Source: an uncultured Oscillospiraceae bacterium
GTDB taxonomy: Bacteria; Bacillota_A; Clostridia; Oscillospirales; Oscillospiraceae
DNA: 64,000 nucleotides
Assembly: GCA_910579155.1 (NCBI GenBank)
Contig: CAJTTS010000003.1
Span: 1 to 64,000 of the forward strand
Direction: 5' to 3'
Each line of letters begins with the position of its first letter. Position 1 is the first letter of the stretch. Positions 47,694 through 56,548 of this stretch are shown here, piece after piece. The notes beneath the pieces were generated by a model that was not told where the DNA came from, did not search any database, and was given only the letters and a program-made list of their open reading frames with translations. Made by a program: the position numbers and the translations under genes.

Positions 47694-50504
47694 ATGGACG
47701 GTGTGAAATTGACGCAGGTGCTTTTTGAATGGGTGCTCACCTCTGCCTTTCTCATTCTGGCGGTGGTTCTCCTGCGGGCGCTGCTGGGGAAGCGGGTGAG
47801 CGCGGGGCTGCGGTACGCCCTGTGGGCGGTGGTGCTGGTGCGGCTGCTGGTGCCGGTGCAGTTGTTCACCACCCCCGTCACCGGCACGTCGGTACTGCGG
47901 GAGACCGGCGTGGAGCAATTTGTGGCGCCTCCGCCGGTGGACCTTGTCCCGGCCCCGGCTCAGTCCTTCGCCCCGCCGGAGCCCACGGAGCTGCCCGACG
48001 GGACGCTGATCGTCTATCAGCCCGCCACGGAGCCCGTCGCCGTCCGGCAGGAGCCGCTGACCGCCCTGCAAGCGCTGGGCTGGCTGTGGCTGGCGGGGTC
48101 GGCGGCGATGGCGGCGGCGTTTATCGTCTCCAACGCCGGCTTTGCCCGTCGCCTGCGGCGGGTGCGGACGCCGCTGGAGGGTGTGGACTGCCCCCTGCCC
48201 GCGTACCTCGCGCCCAGCCTGCCCTCGCCCTGCCTGTTTGGGCTGGTGCGTCCGGCGGTGTACATCACCCCCGAAACGGCGGCGGATCCGACGGCGCTCC
48301 GCCATGTGCTGGCCCACGAGCACACCCATTTTTGCCACGGCGACCACGTCTGGAACGTCCTGCGCAGCGTGGCGCTGGCGGTCCACTGGTGGAACCCGCT
48401 GGTGTGGCTGGCGGTGGTGTTCAGCCGCCGGGACTGCGAGCTGGCCTGTGACGAGGGGGCCTTGAAGCGCCTGGGGGACGGGGAGCGGGTGGCCTACGGC
48501 CGCACGCTGCTGCTCCTGCTGACGCGGAAGCCCCGGCCCGGCGACCTGCTGACCTGCGCCACTACCATGACCGGCGGGCAGAGGAGCGTTTTCGAGCGGA
48601 TCACCCGCATCGCCCGCGCGCCCAAGCGCTGGCTGTGGGCGGCGGCGGTCATGGTGCTGGCGGCGGCGCTGGCCTGCGTGTGCGCCTTTGGCGCGGCGGC
48701 GGAGCCGGAGGAGGACCCGGCGGAACCGTCCCCGGAGCCCTCCGCCTCGGCCTCCCCGGAGCCGGAGGAGAGCGCCCCGGCGGCGGAGACGGTCCCTCCC
48801 CGGATTCCCCCGGCGGTCAACTTCCACCCCACCGTGTTCGGGGACGATCTGGACTTCGAGTTTTTCGATATGTACTCGAAATGTGCCGTGCGGTTCAGCA
48901 ATCTGACCTGGGTCATTGCCAGCACCACGGAGTTCGCCTTCCAAGTGGAGCAGTACGCCATTCTGGACCTGGACCGGGACGGGCAGACCGAGCTGGTCTT
49001 GGAGATGGAGGGCCAGGGGGGGTTCTACGTCTTCCGGAAGATGGATAAATGGTTGTACGGTTTCCACGAGGTGCCCCGGGGGATGATGGACCTGAAGGCC
49101 GACGGGACGTTCGGAATCTCCAGCGGCGCGGCGAACTGGGGCTTTTGCAGGGTCACGGACTTTAATGTGGAGGGCATGCTCCACGAGCCCTTCACCTGGT
49201 GCGAGAGCGGTGAAAACTACGAGGAGCTGTACTTCGTGGACGGCGTCCCCGCCACCCGGTGGGAGTTCGAGGCCGCTACGGCGGTTCAAGATGCCAAGGA
49301 GGACGCCCCCTGGCAGCCCTGGACCGGCCCGCGGGGCTACCCGGAAGAGGCCAAGGCGTGGCTGGACCCCGCCGTCACCGAATGGCTGGGGCCGGTGGAG
49401 ACCCCCAAGGTCACCGCCATGGCCGGGGTGGAAAACTGGCAGCTCTCCTATCAGGGAAAGCAGACCCGGTTTTCCGGCGGCGAGAACTGGAACGGTATCG
49501 GCCCGCCCACCGCCTATCTGATGGACCTGGACAAGGACGGCCGGGACGAGATCGCCATCACCCTGGTGGACCCGGACGTGCCCACCGAGGAGCTGTACCT
49601 CTTCGACGCGGAGACGTTGGAGCAGTATGACACCACCGGGGTGGCGGACATGGTGCGGGGATATCTGACCACCACCTCCGACCCCTCCTGTTTCTACCTC
49701 TCCGCGCCGGAGTTCGGCTTTGACGTCACCATACCCCGGGGACGGATGGGGCCGGTGGAGAACAAGCTGCGGGACGATCTGGAAATCCCTGCTTTCGCTT
49801 ATTTCCCCCTCTATCTGGACGACGGGCGGATCGTCTGCTCGCTCAAGATCCCAGCGGGCAATATCCACGCTTTGCTGAACCTGGAGGGGGGAAAGCTAGT
49901 GTGTACCGGCTTTGAGTTCCAGGAGCATGGCGGGGAGTACAGCCAGGACACCTTCGCCGACGTGCTGCTGTGGGGCGTGCCCTTCAGCTATATGGAGGAC
50001 GGACGCTTTCAGGAACACATAGATGCGGCGGACATCCCAAAGCTTTTCGGAGGCGACGACCCCTACATGGCCATCCAGCGCTTCGCCGTGGTGGACCTGG
50101 ACCAGGACGGCGTAGACGAGATGGTGCTCTACGTCTGCGGCGTGGCGGGCGACATGGGGGGCTATCTGGTGCTCTACCAGAATGGAAACTGGATCACCGG
50201 CTTCAAGAGCGACTGGCGGAGCTTCTGGAAGTTGAAAACCGACGGTACATTATCTTGGTCCAGCCCCACGGGGCAGGACAACGGCTGGGGCGCTTACCCG
50301 GACCTGTATTACGGAGACTGGGAGATGAAGGAGCTGTCCCGGATGCACAGCTCCTGGGGCGAACCGGACGCTGCATTCTCCATCGGCGGCGAGGACGTCA
50401 CCGAGGAGGAGTACCGGGACTACGACCAGCGGCAGCGGGCCAAGCCCGATGTGGTGTGGCACGAGTACAGCAGGGAGAACGTCCTGGAGGCGCTGGGCCT
50501 CTGA
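47694..50504 (+). CDS. BlaR1/MecR1-like M56 metalloprotease fused to calcium-type repeats
   Basis: The 936-residue protein has an N-terminal M56 domain (residues ~1-270) with four helices: VLFEWVLTSAFLILAVVLLRALLG, ALWAVVLVRLLVPV, the zinc protease motif HVLAHEHTHF (HExxH) and VHWWNPLVWLAVVF. A helix at ~305 leads outside. Instead of the penicillin-binding domain of BlaR1, the rest (~330-936) has three D-x-D-x-D-G-x-x-E units (LDLDRDGQTELVLE, LMDLDKDGRDEIAI, VVDLDQDGVDEMVL), a VCBS/FG-GAP-like calcium pattern. No BlaI-type repressor is adjacent. Start has ggggggat upstream. Confidence 0.88.
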   Translation: MDGVKLTQVLFEWVLTSAFLILAVVLLRALLGKRVSAGLRYALWAVVLVRLLVPVQLFTTPVTGTSVLRETGVEQFVAPPPVDLVPAPAQSFAPPEPTELPDGTLIVYQPATEPVAVRQEPLTALQALGWLWLAGSAAMAAAFIVSNAGFARRLRRVRTPLEGVDCPLPAYLAPSLPSPCLFGLVRPAVYITPETAADPTALRHVLAHEHTHFCHGDHVWNVLRSVALAVHWWNPLVWLAVVFSRRDCELACDEGALKRLGDGERVAYGRTLLLLLTRKPRPGDLLTCATTMTGGQRSVFERITRIARAPKRWLWAAAVMVLAAALACVCAFGAAAEPEEDPAEPSPEPSASASPEPEESAPAAETVPPRIPPAVNFHPTVFGDDLDFEFFDMYSKCAVRFSNLTWVIASTTEFAFQVEQYAILDLDRDGQTELVLEMEGQGGFYVFRKMDKWLYGFHEVPRGMMDLKADGTFGISSGAANWGFCRVTDFNVEGMLHEPFTWCESGENYEELYFVDGVPATRWEFEAATAVQDAKEDAPWQPWTGPRGYPEEAKAWLDPAVTEWLGPVETPKVTAMAGVENWQLSYQGKQTRFSGGENWNGIGPPTAYLMDLDKDGRDEIAITLVDPDVPTEELYLFDAETLEQYDTTGVADMVRGYLTTTSDPSCFYLSAPEFGFDVTIPRGRMGPVENKLRDDLEIPAFAYFPLYLDDGRIVCSLKIPAGNIHALLNLEGGKLVCTGFEFQEHGGEYSQDTFADVLLWGVPFSYMEDGRFQEHIDAADIPKLFGGDDPYMAIQRFAVVDLDQDGVDEMVLYVCGVAGDMGGYLVLYQNGNWITGFKSDWRSFWKLKTDGTLSWSSPTGQDNGWGAYPDLYYGDWEMKELSRMHSSWGEPDAAFSIGGEDVTEEEYRDYDQRQRAKPDVVWHEYSRENVLEALGL

Positions 50505-50509
50505 CGTGG

Positions 50510-50550
50510 AAAAGCGCCCTCGCAGGGTTTCCCTGCGGGGACGCTTTTTT
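50510..50550 (+). terminator. Rho-independent terminator after the M56 gene
   Basis: AAAGCGCCCTCGCAGGG-ttt-CCCTGCGGGGACGCTTTTTT, a bulged stem of about 15 bp with six T residues. Confidence 0.9.
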
Positions 50551-50657
50551 GGGGCCGGATTGACAATGGGGGCCGTGGCGCTGGACGACTTTTCGGGGCT
50601 GGAAATCGTTTCGGACAAACTGGCGCGGATTGTTTGATAGACGCGGACCGGTTCGTG

Positions 50658-51611
50658 TCAGCACAGTAGAAATTTCCCCACGTGTTCCATGGCCTCGGCG
50701 GCCCGCTTGATGGGCATCAGTTGAAACACATGCCACATCTCCGTCCACTCCTCCATCCGGCACAGCACCCCCGCCGACCGCATTCTGTCCCGGAGCTGCT
50801 CGGCGTCGGAGTACAGCAGCTCGTTGCCCCCTACTTGGATCAGCGTGGGCGGAAATCCGGTGAAGTCCCCAAACAGCGGCGACAGCATGGGATCGCTCAG
50901 GTCGGCGCCCGCGGCGTAGGCGCTGCGCACGGCCTGAATGTACTCCATGGTGATGGTGGGGTCAAGCTGGGCCCGCTGGGTATAGGACTCCCCGCTGGCG
51001 GTCATATCCGTCCAGGGAGAGAACAGCACCAGGCGGCTGGGGAGCCGGCGGCCTTCCGCCTTCAGCCGGTGGAGCAGCACCAGGGCCAGGTTGCCGCCGG
51101 CGGAATCACCCGCTACGGTGATGTCCCGCGCGCCATAGCCCTGGTACATCAGATAGTCCCAAACCCGGACCACGTCGTCCACCGCCGCCGGGTAGGGATG
51201 CTCCGGGGCCAGGCGGTATTCGAAGCACAGCGTCTCCCGCCCGGAGGCGTGGGACAGCTTGGAGGCCAGAGGGCGGGAATAACCCAGGTTGCCGCTGGTA
51301 TAGCCGCCCCCGTGGCAGTACAGGATAATCTGGTCGTGGTCGTGTCCCCACTCGGGCCGGACCCATGCGGCCTTCATACCGTCCAGATCAAAGGGCTCCC
51401 AGCGCATCCCGATCATGGGCGAGGCCAGCCGCCCCAGGATTTCCTGGGCGGCCCGCTGCCGGGCCAGGTCCTCCGGCGCCATGGACTCGGCGGAGCTGAC
51501 AGAATGGATGGCCTTGAGGGCCCGCATCATCCGCGCGAGCTGCTTTTCTTCCGCCTGCGCTTTCTTTTCCGCGGACCTGATGCCGCGCAGCCGCATGGTT
51601 TTCCGCTCCAT
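50658..51611 (-). CDS. Alpha/beta hydrolase (HSL/esterase family)
   Basis: The 317-residue esterase has the oxyanion-hole motif CHGGGYTSGNL (HGGG), the nucleophile GDSAGGNLAL near residue 160, Asp in SDPMLSPLFGDF and catalytic His in EMWHVFQL, all hormone-sensitive-lipase pattern. A ~60-residue helical N-terminus with two-turn Lys/Glu helices precedes. ATG at 51611 has aaagggggatt upstream. It is transcribed away from the acyltransferase gene at 51751, so the two have separate promoters in the 140-bp gap. Confidence 0.92.
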   Translation of the reverse strand: MERKTMRLRGIRSAEKKAQAEEKQLARMMRALKAIHSVSSAESMAPEDLARQRAAQEILGRLASPMIGMRWEPFDLDGMKAAWVRPEWGHDHDQIILYCHGGGYTSGNLGYSRPLASKLSHASGRETLCFEYRLAPEHPYPAAVDDVVRVWDYLMYQGYGARDITVAGDSAGGNLALVLLHRLKAEGRRLPSRLVLFSPWTDMTASGESYTQRAQLDPTITMEYIQAVRSAYAAGADLSDPMLSPLFGDFTGFPPTLIQVGGNELLYSDAEQLRDRMRSAGVLCRMEEWTEMWHVFQLMPIKRAAEAMEHVGKFLLC

Positions 51612-51750
51612 AGGAATCCCCCTTTTGTATCATCGGCGATTCATTGTACCACAGGCTTCCGCCTTTTTCAATGGTCCGCCGCCCCATGCGTCCTTGTACT
51701 TTCCGGAAGACTGTGGTACACTGTTCTCATGACGGGACGGAGGGACGCCT

Positions 51751-53040
51751 ATGCCGCGGGAACAGGACTGGTACCGGCTGGACAATGCCGGCGTGCTGTA
51801 CTCTGCTTTGAAAAAAGAGAAATATGCCCCGGTCTACCGTTTTTCCGCGGTCATGATGGAGCCGGTGGACCCGGAGGCGTTACAGCAGGCGGTGGACCGG
51901 ACCATGCCCCGGTTTCCCAGCTTCCGGGTGCGCATCCGCAAGGGGGCCTTCTGGTGCTATTTTGAGCCCAACCCCAAGCCCGGGCCCTTTGTGCGGCCCG
52001 ATATCTCCAACCCCTGCCAGCCCATCCGGGACAGGGCGGACAACGATTGGCTGATCCGGTTTTACTACTACGAGAGCCGCATCTCCTTTGAGGCGTTCCA
52101 CGCCGTGTCCGACGGGAGTGGGGCGTTGGCCTTTTTCCGGGCGGTGCTGGCGGAATACCTGCGGGAGCGGGGGATCGATATCCCGCCGGACCCCCTACTG
52201 CCGGACGTGGCGCAGCCGCCCGGCCCGGAAGAGCTGGAGGACGCTTACGGCAGGTATGCCGGGAAGCGGGCGCTCCGGAAGAGGCTTCAAAAGACCGCCT
52301 ATGCCAATACCAGCGCCCCGGAGCCCTTTTATACCCTGAACGTGACCATGGGGCTCATGTCCGTGGCGGCGCTCAAGGCCAAGGCAAAGGAGTACGGCGC
52401 CACCATCACGGAGTACCTGACGGCGGTGCTGCTGCTGTCCCTGCTGGAAAAGCAGCGCGCGGAGCGCCCGTTCCGGGAAAAGCCCATCGCGCTGGCCATC
52501 CCGGTGAATCTCCGGGCCTGGTTTCCCTCGGGGACCCTGCGGAATTTTATGCTGACGCTGCGCCCCTGTGTGGACCCAACCCTGGGGGAGTACACGCTGG
52601 AGGACCTGATCCGTTACGTGCACCATTTCATGGGCTTGTCCCTGAACCGGGCGGAGATGCGGGCCGTCGTCACGGGAAATGTGAAATTTACCCGGAACAA
52701 ACTGCTGAAAATCATCCCACTATTTCTGAAAAAGCCCATTATGGCCTTTTCCTACTGGCTGGTGGCGGTCCGCCCGTTTACCGCCACCTTCACCAACCCG
52801 GGGGCCGTCCGGCTGCCGGACTCCATGCAGCCCCATATCCGGCGCATGGAAGTGATCCTGGGGCAGGCTACCCGGCCGTCGCCCCATTGTGCCGCCATAA
52901 GCTGCGGGGACGTGATGGAGGTGACCTTTGCCGGGACGGGGACCTCCAGCGAGACGGAGCGGCGCTTTTTCACCCATCTGGTCCGGGAGGGAATCCCGGT
53001 CAAGGTCATTTCCAACCGGAGCCAACAGGAGGTGCGCTGA
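51751..53040 (+). CDS. Alcohol acetyltransferase-like CoA-dependent acyltransferase
   Basis: The 429-residue protein is a condensation-domain-like acyltransferase (AATase family): EAFHAVSDGSGALAFFRAVLAEYL carries the HxxxDG active site, and NLRAWFPSGTLRNFM is the second motif typical of AATase-like enzymes. It likely transfers an acyl group from CoA to an alcohol or amine; the substrate is not visible. Start ATG at 51751 follows gggacggag. It is followed by the DUF6320 gene with one base shared. Confidence 0.85.
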   Translation: MPREQDWYRLDNAGVLYSALKKEKYAPVYRFSAVMMEPVDPEALQQAVDRTMPRFPSFRVRIRKGAFWCYFEPNPKPGPFVRPDISNPCQPIRDRADNDWLIRFYYYESRISFEAFHAVSDGSGALAFFRAVLAEYLRERGIDIPPDPLLPDVAQPPGPEELEDAYGRYAGKRALRKRLQKTAYANTSAPEPFYTLNVTMGLMSVAALKAKAKEYGATITEYLTAVLLLSLLEKQRAERPFREKPIALAIPVNLRAWFPSGTLRNFMLTLRPCVDPTLGEYTLEDLIRYVHHFMGLSLNRAEMRAVVTGNVKFTRNKLLKIIPLFLKKPIMAFSYWLVAVRPFTATFTNPGAVRLPDSMQPHIRRMEVILGQATRPSPHCAAISCGDVMEVTFAGTGTSSETERRFFTHLVREGIPVKVISNRSQQEVR

Positions 53041-53747
53041 TGTCATACTGTGTCAACTGCGGCGTGGAGCTGGACGGCACGGCGGAGATGTGCCCGCTGT
53101 GCCGGACGCCGGTGTATAACCCCGCCCGGCCGGTGGACCGGGACGGCTCCACCCCCTTTCCCACGGAGCGGGGCGAGGTGGCCCTGGACTCCAGGTGGGA
53201 GGTGGCTGTCCTGATCTCCGCCATGTTGGGCTCGGCGGCCCTATGCTGCGGGCTGCTGAACCTGTTTTTCCTGCTGACCAGCCAGCCCTGGTCCCTGTAC
53301 GTGATCGGGGCGGCGGCCATGCTCTGGGTCTTTATCGTGCCGCCCCTGCTGTGGCGGAAGCTGCCCCTGCCCGCAGCGACCTTGCTGGACGGGGCGGCGG
53401 TGGGGCTGTATGTGCTGCTGATTGCGTGGGAGCTGGATGGGCTGGACTGGTATCTCCATCTGGCGTTGCCCGCCACGATTTTGTTGGCGGCCATTCTGCT
53501 GGCCCAGGTGCTGCTGTTCCAGAAGCGGCGGCTGAGCATCCTCTCCACCATGGCGGTGGTCATCGCCTCCGTGGCGGTGTTTGTGGCGGGGCTGGAGCTG
53601 CTGGGGGACCTGTATTTCCATGGGGGGTGGGAGCCGTCCTGGTCGCTGGTGGTGCTGATCGTCGCCGGAGCGCTGGAAATCCCGCTGATGGTGGTGCGCC
53701 GGGTTCCGAAGCTTCGGAAGGAGGCCCGACGGCGTTTCCACATATGA
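53040..53747 (+). CDS. DUF6320 zinc-ribbon membrane protein
   Basis: The 235-residue protein has an N-terminal zinc ribbon (MSYCVNCGVELDGTAEMCPLCRTPVYN, Cys at 4, 7, 18, 21), a short linker, and about six helices (LISAMLGSAALCCGLLNLFFLL, VIGAAAMLWVFIVPPLLW, LLDGAAVGLYVLLIAW, ...). It overlaps the acyltransferase stop by one base. The pair is common in Clostridia and the membrane partner may anchor the acyltransferase, but its function is unknown. Confidence 0.8.
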   Translation: MSYCVNCGVELDGTAEMCPLCRTPVYNPARPVDRDGSTPFPTERGEVALDSRWEVAVLISAMLGSAALCCGLLNLFFLLTSQPWSLYVIGAAAMLWVFIVPPLLWRKLPLPAATLLDGAAVGLYVLLIAWELDGLDWYLHLALPATILLAAILLAQVLLFQKRRLSILSTMAVVIASVAVFVAGLELLGDLYFHGGWEPSWSLVVLIVAGALEIPLMVVRRVPKLRKEARRRFHI

Positions 53748-53790
53748 GCGGGCGGTAAAATCGTGAGAATTATTGTAAAGGAGGGTACTT

Positions 53791-54327
53791 ATGTCAAAAT
53801 TCTATGGAAAAAAACACAGGGCGAAAATCGAAAGGATGGAGGAGCTGTGGGAAAATCTCCATGCCCTTGCCGAGCTGTGCAAGGAGTACGGCATTGAGGA
53901 CATGTTGCAGGACAACGGTTTGAAGGTCATGCAGCAGCTGGTGTACCTGAACATGGATTTTTTGCCGGGAAGGGAGGGGAATGACAGCATCTCCGAATCC
54001 GGGACGGAGTGGGAGATGAAATCCGTGAACATCCTCTTGACTTCCGGGTTCAGCACCAACCACCACACAAATCATGACATCATCGCCAAGTACAGAAAGG
54101 TGCCGTGGACGTTTTCGATCTATGAGGGTATCACACTAAAGGAAATCTACGTCATGACGCCCTCGCAGCTCGAACCGATCTACCGGCACTGGGAGGAGCG
54201 GCTGCGAGACGGCCGCTCGCATCTCAACAACCCGAAAATTCCGGTGAGCTTTGTGAGAGCGAACGGCCTGAAGGTGTTCCCTATTGATCCCGACAACCCC
54301 ATTGACCCGGACAGCATCAACTGGTAA
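53791..54327 (+). CDS. PvuII-like type II restriction endonuclease (predicted CAGCTG)
   Basis: The 178-residue protein matches R.PvuII along its length: QDNGLKVMQQLVYL, LPGREGND with the catalytic Asp/Glu, EMKSVNI (E-x-K), GFSTNHHTN where two His contact the site, and IAKYRKVPWTFSIY. R.PvuII is 157 residues and cuts CAG/CTG blunt. The convergent methylase gene is of the matching type. No C-protein gene is present, unlike PvuII. GC content is lower than in flanking genes, suggesting transfer. Start has aaggaggg upstream. Confidence 0.92.
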   Translation: MSKFYGKKHRAKIERMEELWENLHALAELCKEYGIEDMLQDNGLKVMQQLVYLNMDFLPGREGNDSISESGTEWEMKSVNILLTSGFSTNHHTNHDIIAKYRKVPWTFSIYEGITLKEIYVMTPSQLEPIYRHWEERLRDGRSHLNNPKIPVSFVRANGLKVFPIDPDNPIDPDSINW

Positions 54328-54336
54328 AAGGGGGGG

Positions 54337-55311
54337 TTACTTGTTGAGGTTTAACGAGGTTTGACTCGGCAGAATTTCAATTAATTCGCCGTTCATAATG
54401 GCCTCGTAATGCTGCTGGGCCTGGTCCACCGAATCGGAGAACCGCAGGGTGGAGGTAGCGACATATTCCTGATTGATTTCAAAGGTTTTCCACTGCCGGT
54501 TAAGGGCCTCGGCGGCCTGACCGGTGGTGTTGGAGCCGCCGAAGATATCGACGACCATATCCATTGGATCCGTCAGGAATTTGATGAAAAACTCCGGAAG
54601 CGATATGGGGAAACGGGCGGGGTGCCGCTTGAGCGAAAGGGCTTTGCAGTAGCGCTGGTACTGGCTGTTTGAGTCGCTGTTGGAATATTGCAGCAGGTTG
54701 GAGGGAATTGCCCCGCCGTTGTCCTTGGCCCAGGAGCTTTTCCCCATCACATGGCCGGAGGGCCTGTGGATGCCCGGCTGTTTCACAAAGTCCTCGGGTT
54801 TGGAAATCAGGTGCTGCATCCGGGAAGAGTAGGGGGTGAGCACGTTTCTCACGTCCGCTTTGGGCCACTCGGTTTTGGACAGCCACCATACCGTGTCCAC
54901 GCTGTTTTTTGCGCGGAGCTTTCTTTTGTTAACCCATTCGATGGGCGCGGGCAGAGAGGACGGATTGTGCCAGTAAAACGGCTGCGCCAGGTGAAAGCCG
55001 ACCCCGTCGCACATTTGCAGGAGCACCCGGTATTGGTACAGGCTGTAGGTGGGGGTTCCCCGGTGGTACGCGCTGCCCAGGTCGATGACGAAGCTGCCGT
55101 CGGGGCGGAGCTTCCGGTACACGATTTCACCGAAGGAGCACAGCCATGACACATATTCGTCCTGCTCCTTATTTCCGTAGCTCTTTTTTCGCAGCAACGC
55201 GAAGGGGGGAGAGGTGACGACGAGATTGACGCTGTCGTCCTCCAACTCCGCCAGCAACTGTATAGAATCGCCCAGCAGGCAGGCGCCTAGTTTTGTTGTG
55301 TAGCCAATCAT
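54337..55311 (-). CDS. PvuII-like N4-cytosine DNA methyltransferase
   Basis: The 324-residue enzyme has the m4C catalytic motif TSPPFALL near residue 50, the SAM-binding motif DIFGGSNTTG near the end, ELPxPIEWVNKRKL-like (PSSLPAPIEWVNKRKL) and TVWWLSKTEWPKADV, matching M.PvuII, which modifies the internal cytosine of CAGCTG. Motif order is that of the beta class. The ATG at 55311 was chosen because its transcription start lies about 50 bases upstream and ttggag precedes it; the longer frame (from 55410) runs into the promoter. It protects the chromosome from the endonuclease at 53791. Confidence 0.92.
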   Translation of the reverse strand: MIGYTTKLGACLLGDSIQLLAELEDDSVNLVVTSPPFALLRKKSYGNKEQDEYVSWLCSFGEIVYRKLRPDGSFVIDLGSAYHRGTPTYSLYQYRVLLQMCDGVGFHLAQPFYWHNPSSLPAPIEWVNKRKLRAKNSVDTVWWLSKTEWPKADVRNVLTPYSSRMQHLISKPEDFVKQPGIHRPSGHVMGKSSWAKDNGGAIPSNLLQYSNSDSNSQYQRYCKALSLKRHPARFPISLPEFFIKFLTDPMDMVVDIFGGSNTTGQAAEALNRQWKTFEINQEYVATSTLRFSDSVDQAQQHYEAIMNGELIEILPSQTSLNLNK

Positions 55312-55369
55312 ATTATGCTCCAATCTATCTGTATCGTTACAGTGCAACGGCGCAACTGTGCATTTCTTC

Positions 55370-55398
55370 ATTTTAACAGGTGAAGGAGCGCTTTTCAA
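55370..55398 (-). promoter_or_regulatory. Extended -10 promoter for the methyltransferase gene
   Basis: On the minus strand TTGAAA (55393-55398), a 17-bp spacer and TGT-TAAAAT (-10 at 55370-55375), an extended -10. It supports the methyltransferase start at 55311 and gives an early, strong methylase promoter, useful when the system enters a new host. The divergent LuxE gene starts 26 bases further on. Confidence 0.7.
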
Positions 55399-55423
55399 CA
55401 CATTTTTCAAAGGAGGCGAGGTT

Positions 55424-56548
55424 ATGCTGTCCCGTCAACGGCTGTTCTGGCGGCTGCGGCCCTACGACCTGCCCGGTTCCGACCGGGCCTTCCTGCGGGC
55501 CTGCCGGGACAACTGCGCCTATCATATCTGCCACTGTCCCGGCTATGCCGCCATTTGCAGGCACTTGGGCTTTTCCCCGGAGCAGCTCCGGACCATCGAC
55601 GATTTGGCCAAGATTCCCGTAATCCCCACGCTCTTTTTCAAACGGAAAGCCCTGTTCTCCATGCCCCAGTGGCGTATGGCCATGAAGGTGACCTCCTCGG
55701 GCACCAGCGGGAAGTACAGCCGCATCGGGTTCGACTGGGGCTCCATCCTGGCGGAGGCCCCTATGGTCATCAACCTGGGGTTTCGCCACCATCTGGTGTC
55801 CCCCAAGCCCGCCCACTGTGTCATCCTGGGCTACAAGCCCCACAAGTCCAACCATACCGGGGTCACCCGGACCATGTTCGGCCTGACCCACTTTTCCCCA
55901 CCCCTCAGCCGTACCTACGCCCTGCATATGGTGGACGGGGGCTATGTCCCCAACCTGGATTCTGTGGCCAGGGCCCTGAAAAAGTTCGAGCGCTCCCACT
56001 TTCCCACCCGTGTCATCGGTTTTCCCTCCTACCTGTGGTTCGGCCTGAAACGGATGGAGGAGCTGGGGCTGCGGGTAAAGCTGCCAAAGGGATCCCGCAT
56101 CATTCTGGCGGGAGGCTGGAAGCAGCACTCCGACCAGGAGGTGGACAAGGGCACCCTCTACGCCCTGGTGGAAAAGACGTTGGGTGTCCCCGAGGAGAAC
56201 ATCAACGAGCTGTTCGGCGCGGTGGAGCACCCGGTGTTTTACAACACCTGCAAGCGCCACCATTTCCACATACCCGCCTATGGCCGCATCATCATCCGGG
56301 ACCCGGACACCCTGGAACCCTTGCCCATGGGCCGGGTGGGCCTCATCAACCTGATCTCGCCCCTGATGTGCGCCACGCCGACCCTCAGCGTCATGACCGA
56401 CGACCTGGGTTATCTGACAACCGGGGAGAAGTGCGGCTGCGGCATTCAAACTCCATATCTGACCATTTTGGGCCGGGTGGGGATGAGCGACATTCAGACT
56501 TGCGCCGCCGGGGCATCGGAGCTGCTGGGAAAGGGGGAAGCGTTTTGA
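55424..56548 (+). CDS. LuxE-type acyl-protein synthetase
   Basis: LuxE activates fatty acids to acyl-AMP and an enzyme thioester for the fatty acid reductase. The 374-residue protein carries the AMP-binding loop VTSSGTSGKYSRI near residue 90, FPSYLWFGLKRMEELGL and the GWKQHSDQEVDKGTLYALV segment (cited by GGWKQHSD), ELFGAVEHPVFY. Start ATG at 55424 has aaggagg 8 bases upstream. It is joined to luxC by a 4-base overlap. No luxAB luciferase, luxD or flavin gene is present. Confidence 0.88.
   Translation: MLSRQRLFWRLRPYDLPGSDRAFLRACRDNCAYHICHCPGYAAICRHLGFSPEQLRTIDDLAKIPVIPTLFFKRKALFSMPQWRMAMKVTSSGTSGKYSRIGFDWGSILAEAPMVINLGFRHHLVSPKPAHCVILGYKPHKSNHTGVTRTMFGLTHFSPPLSRTYALHMVDGGYVPNLDSVARALKKFERSHFPTRVIGFPSYLWFGLKRMEELGLRVKLPKGSRIILAGGWKQHSDQEVDKGTLYALVEKTLGVPEENINELFGAVEHPVFYNTCKRHHFHIPAYGRIIIRDPDTLEPLPMGRVGLINLISPLMCATPTLSVMTDDLGYLTTGEKCGCGIQTPYLTILGRVGMSDIQTCAAGASELLGKGEAF

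Noticed and set aside
47649..49868. 739-codon minus-strand ORF opposite the M56 gene
   Set aside because: It is a shadow of the M56 frame with a composition typical of the complementary strand; no domain and no binding site.
53000..55400. C-protein gene and C-box for the PvuII-like system
   Set aside because: No short HTH ORF with a ribosome site lies between or next to the two genes, and no GACTTATAGTC-like box was seen.
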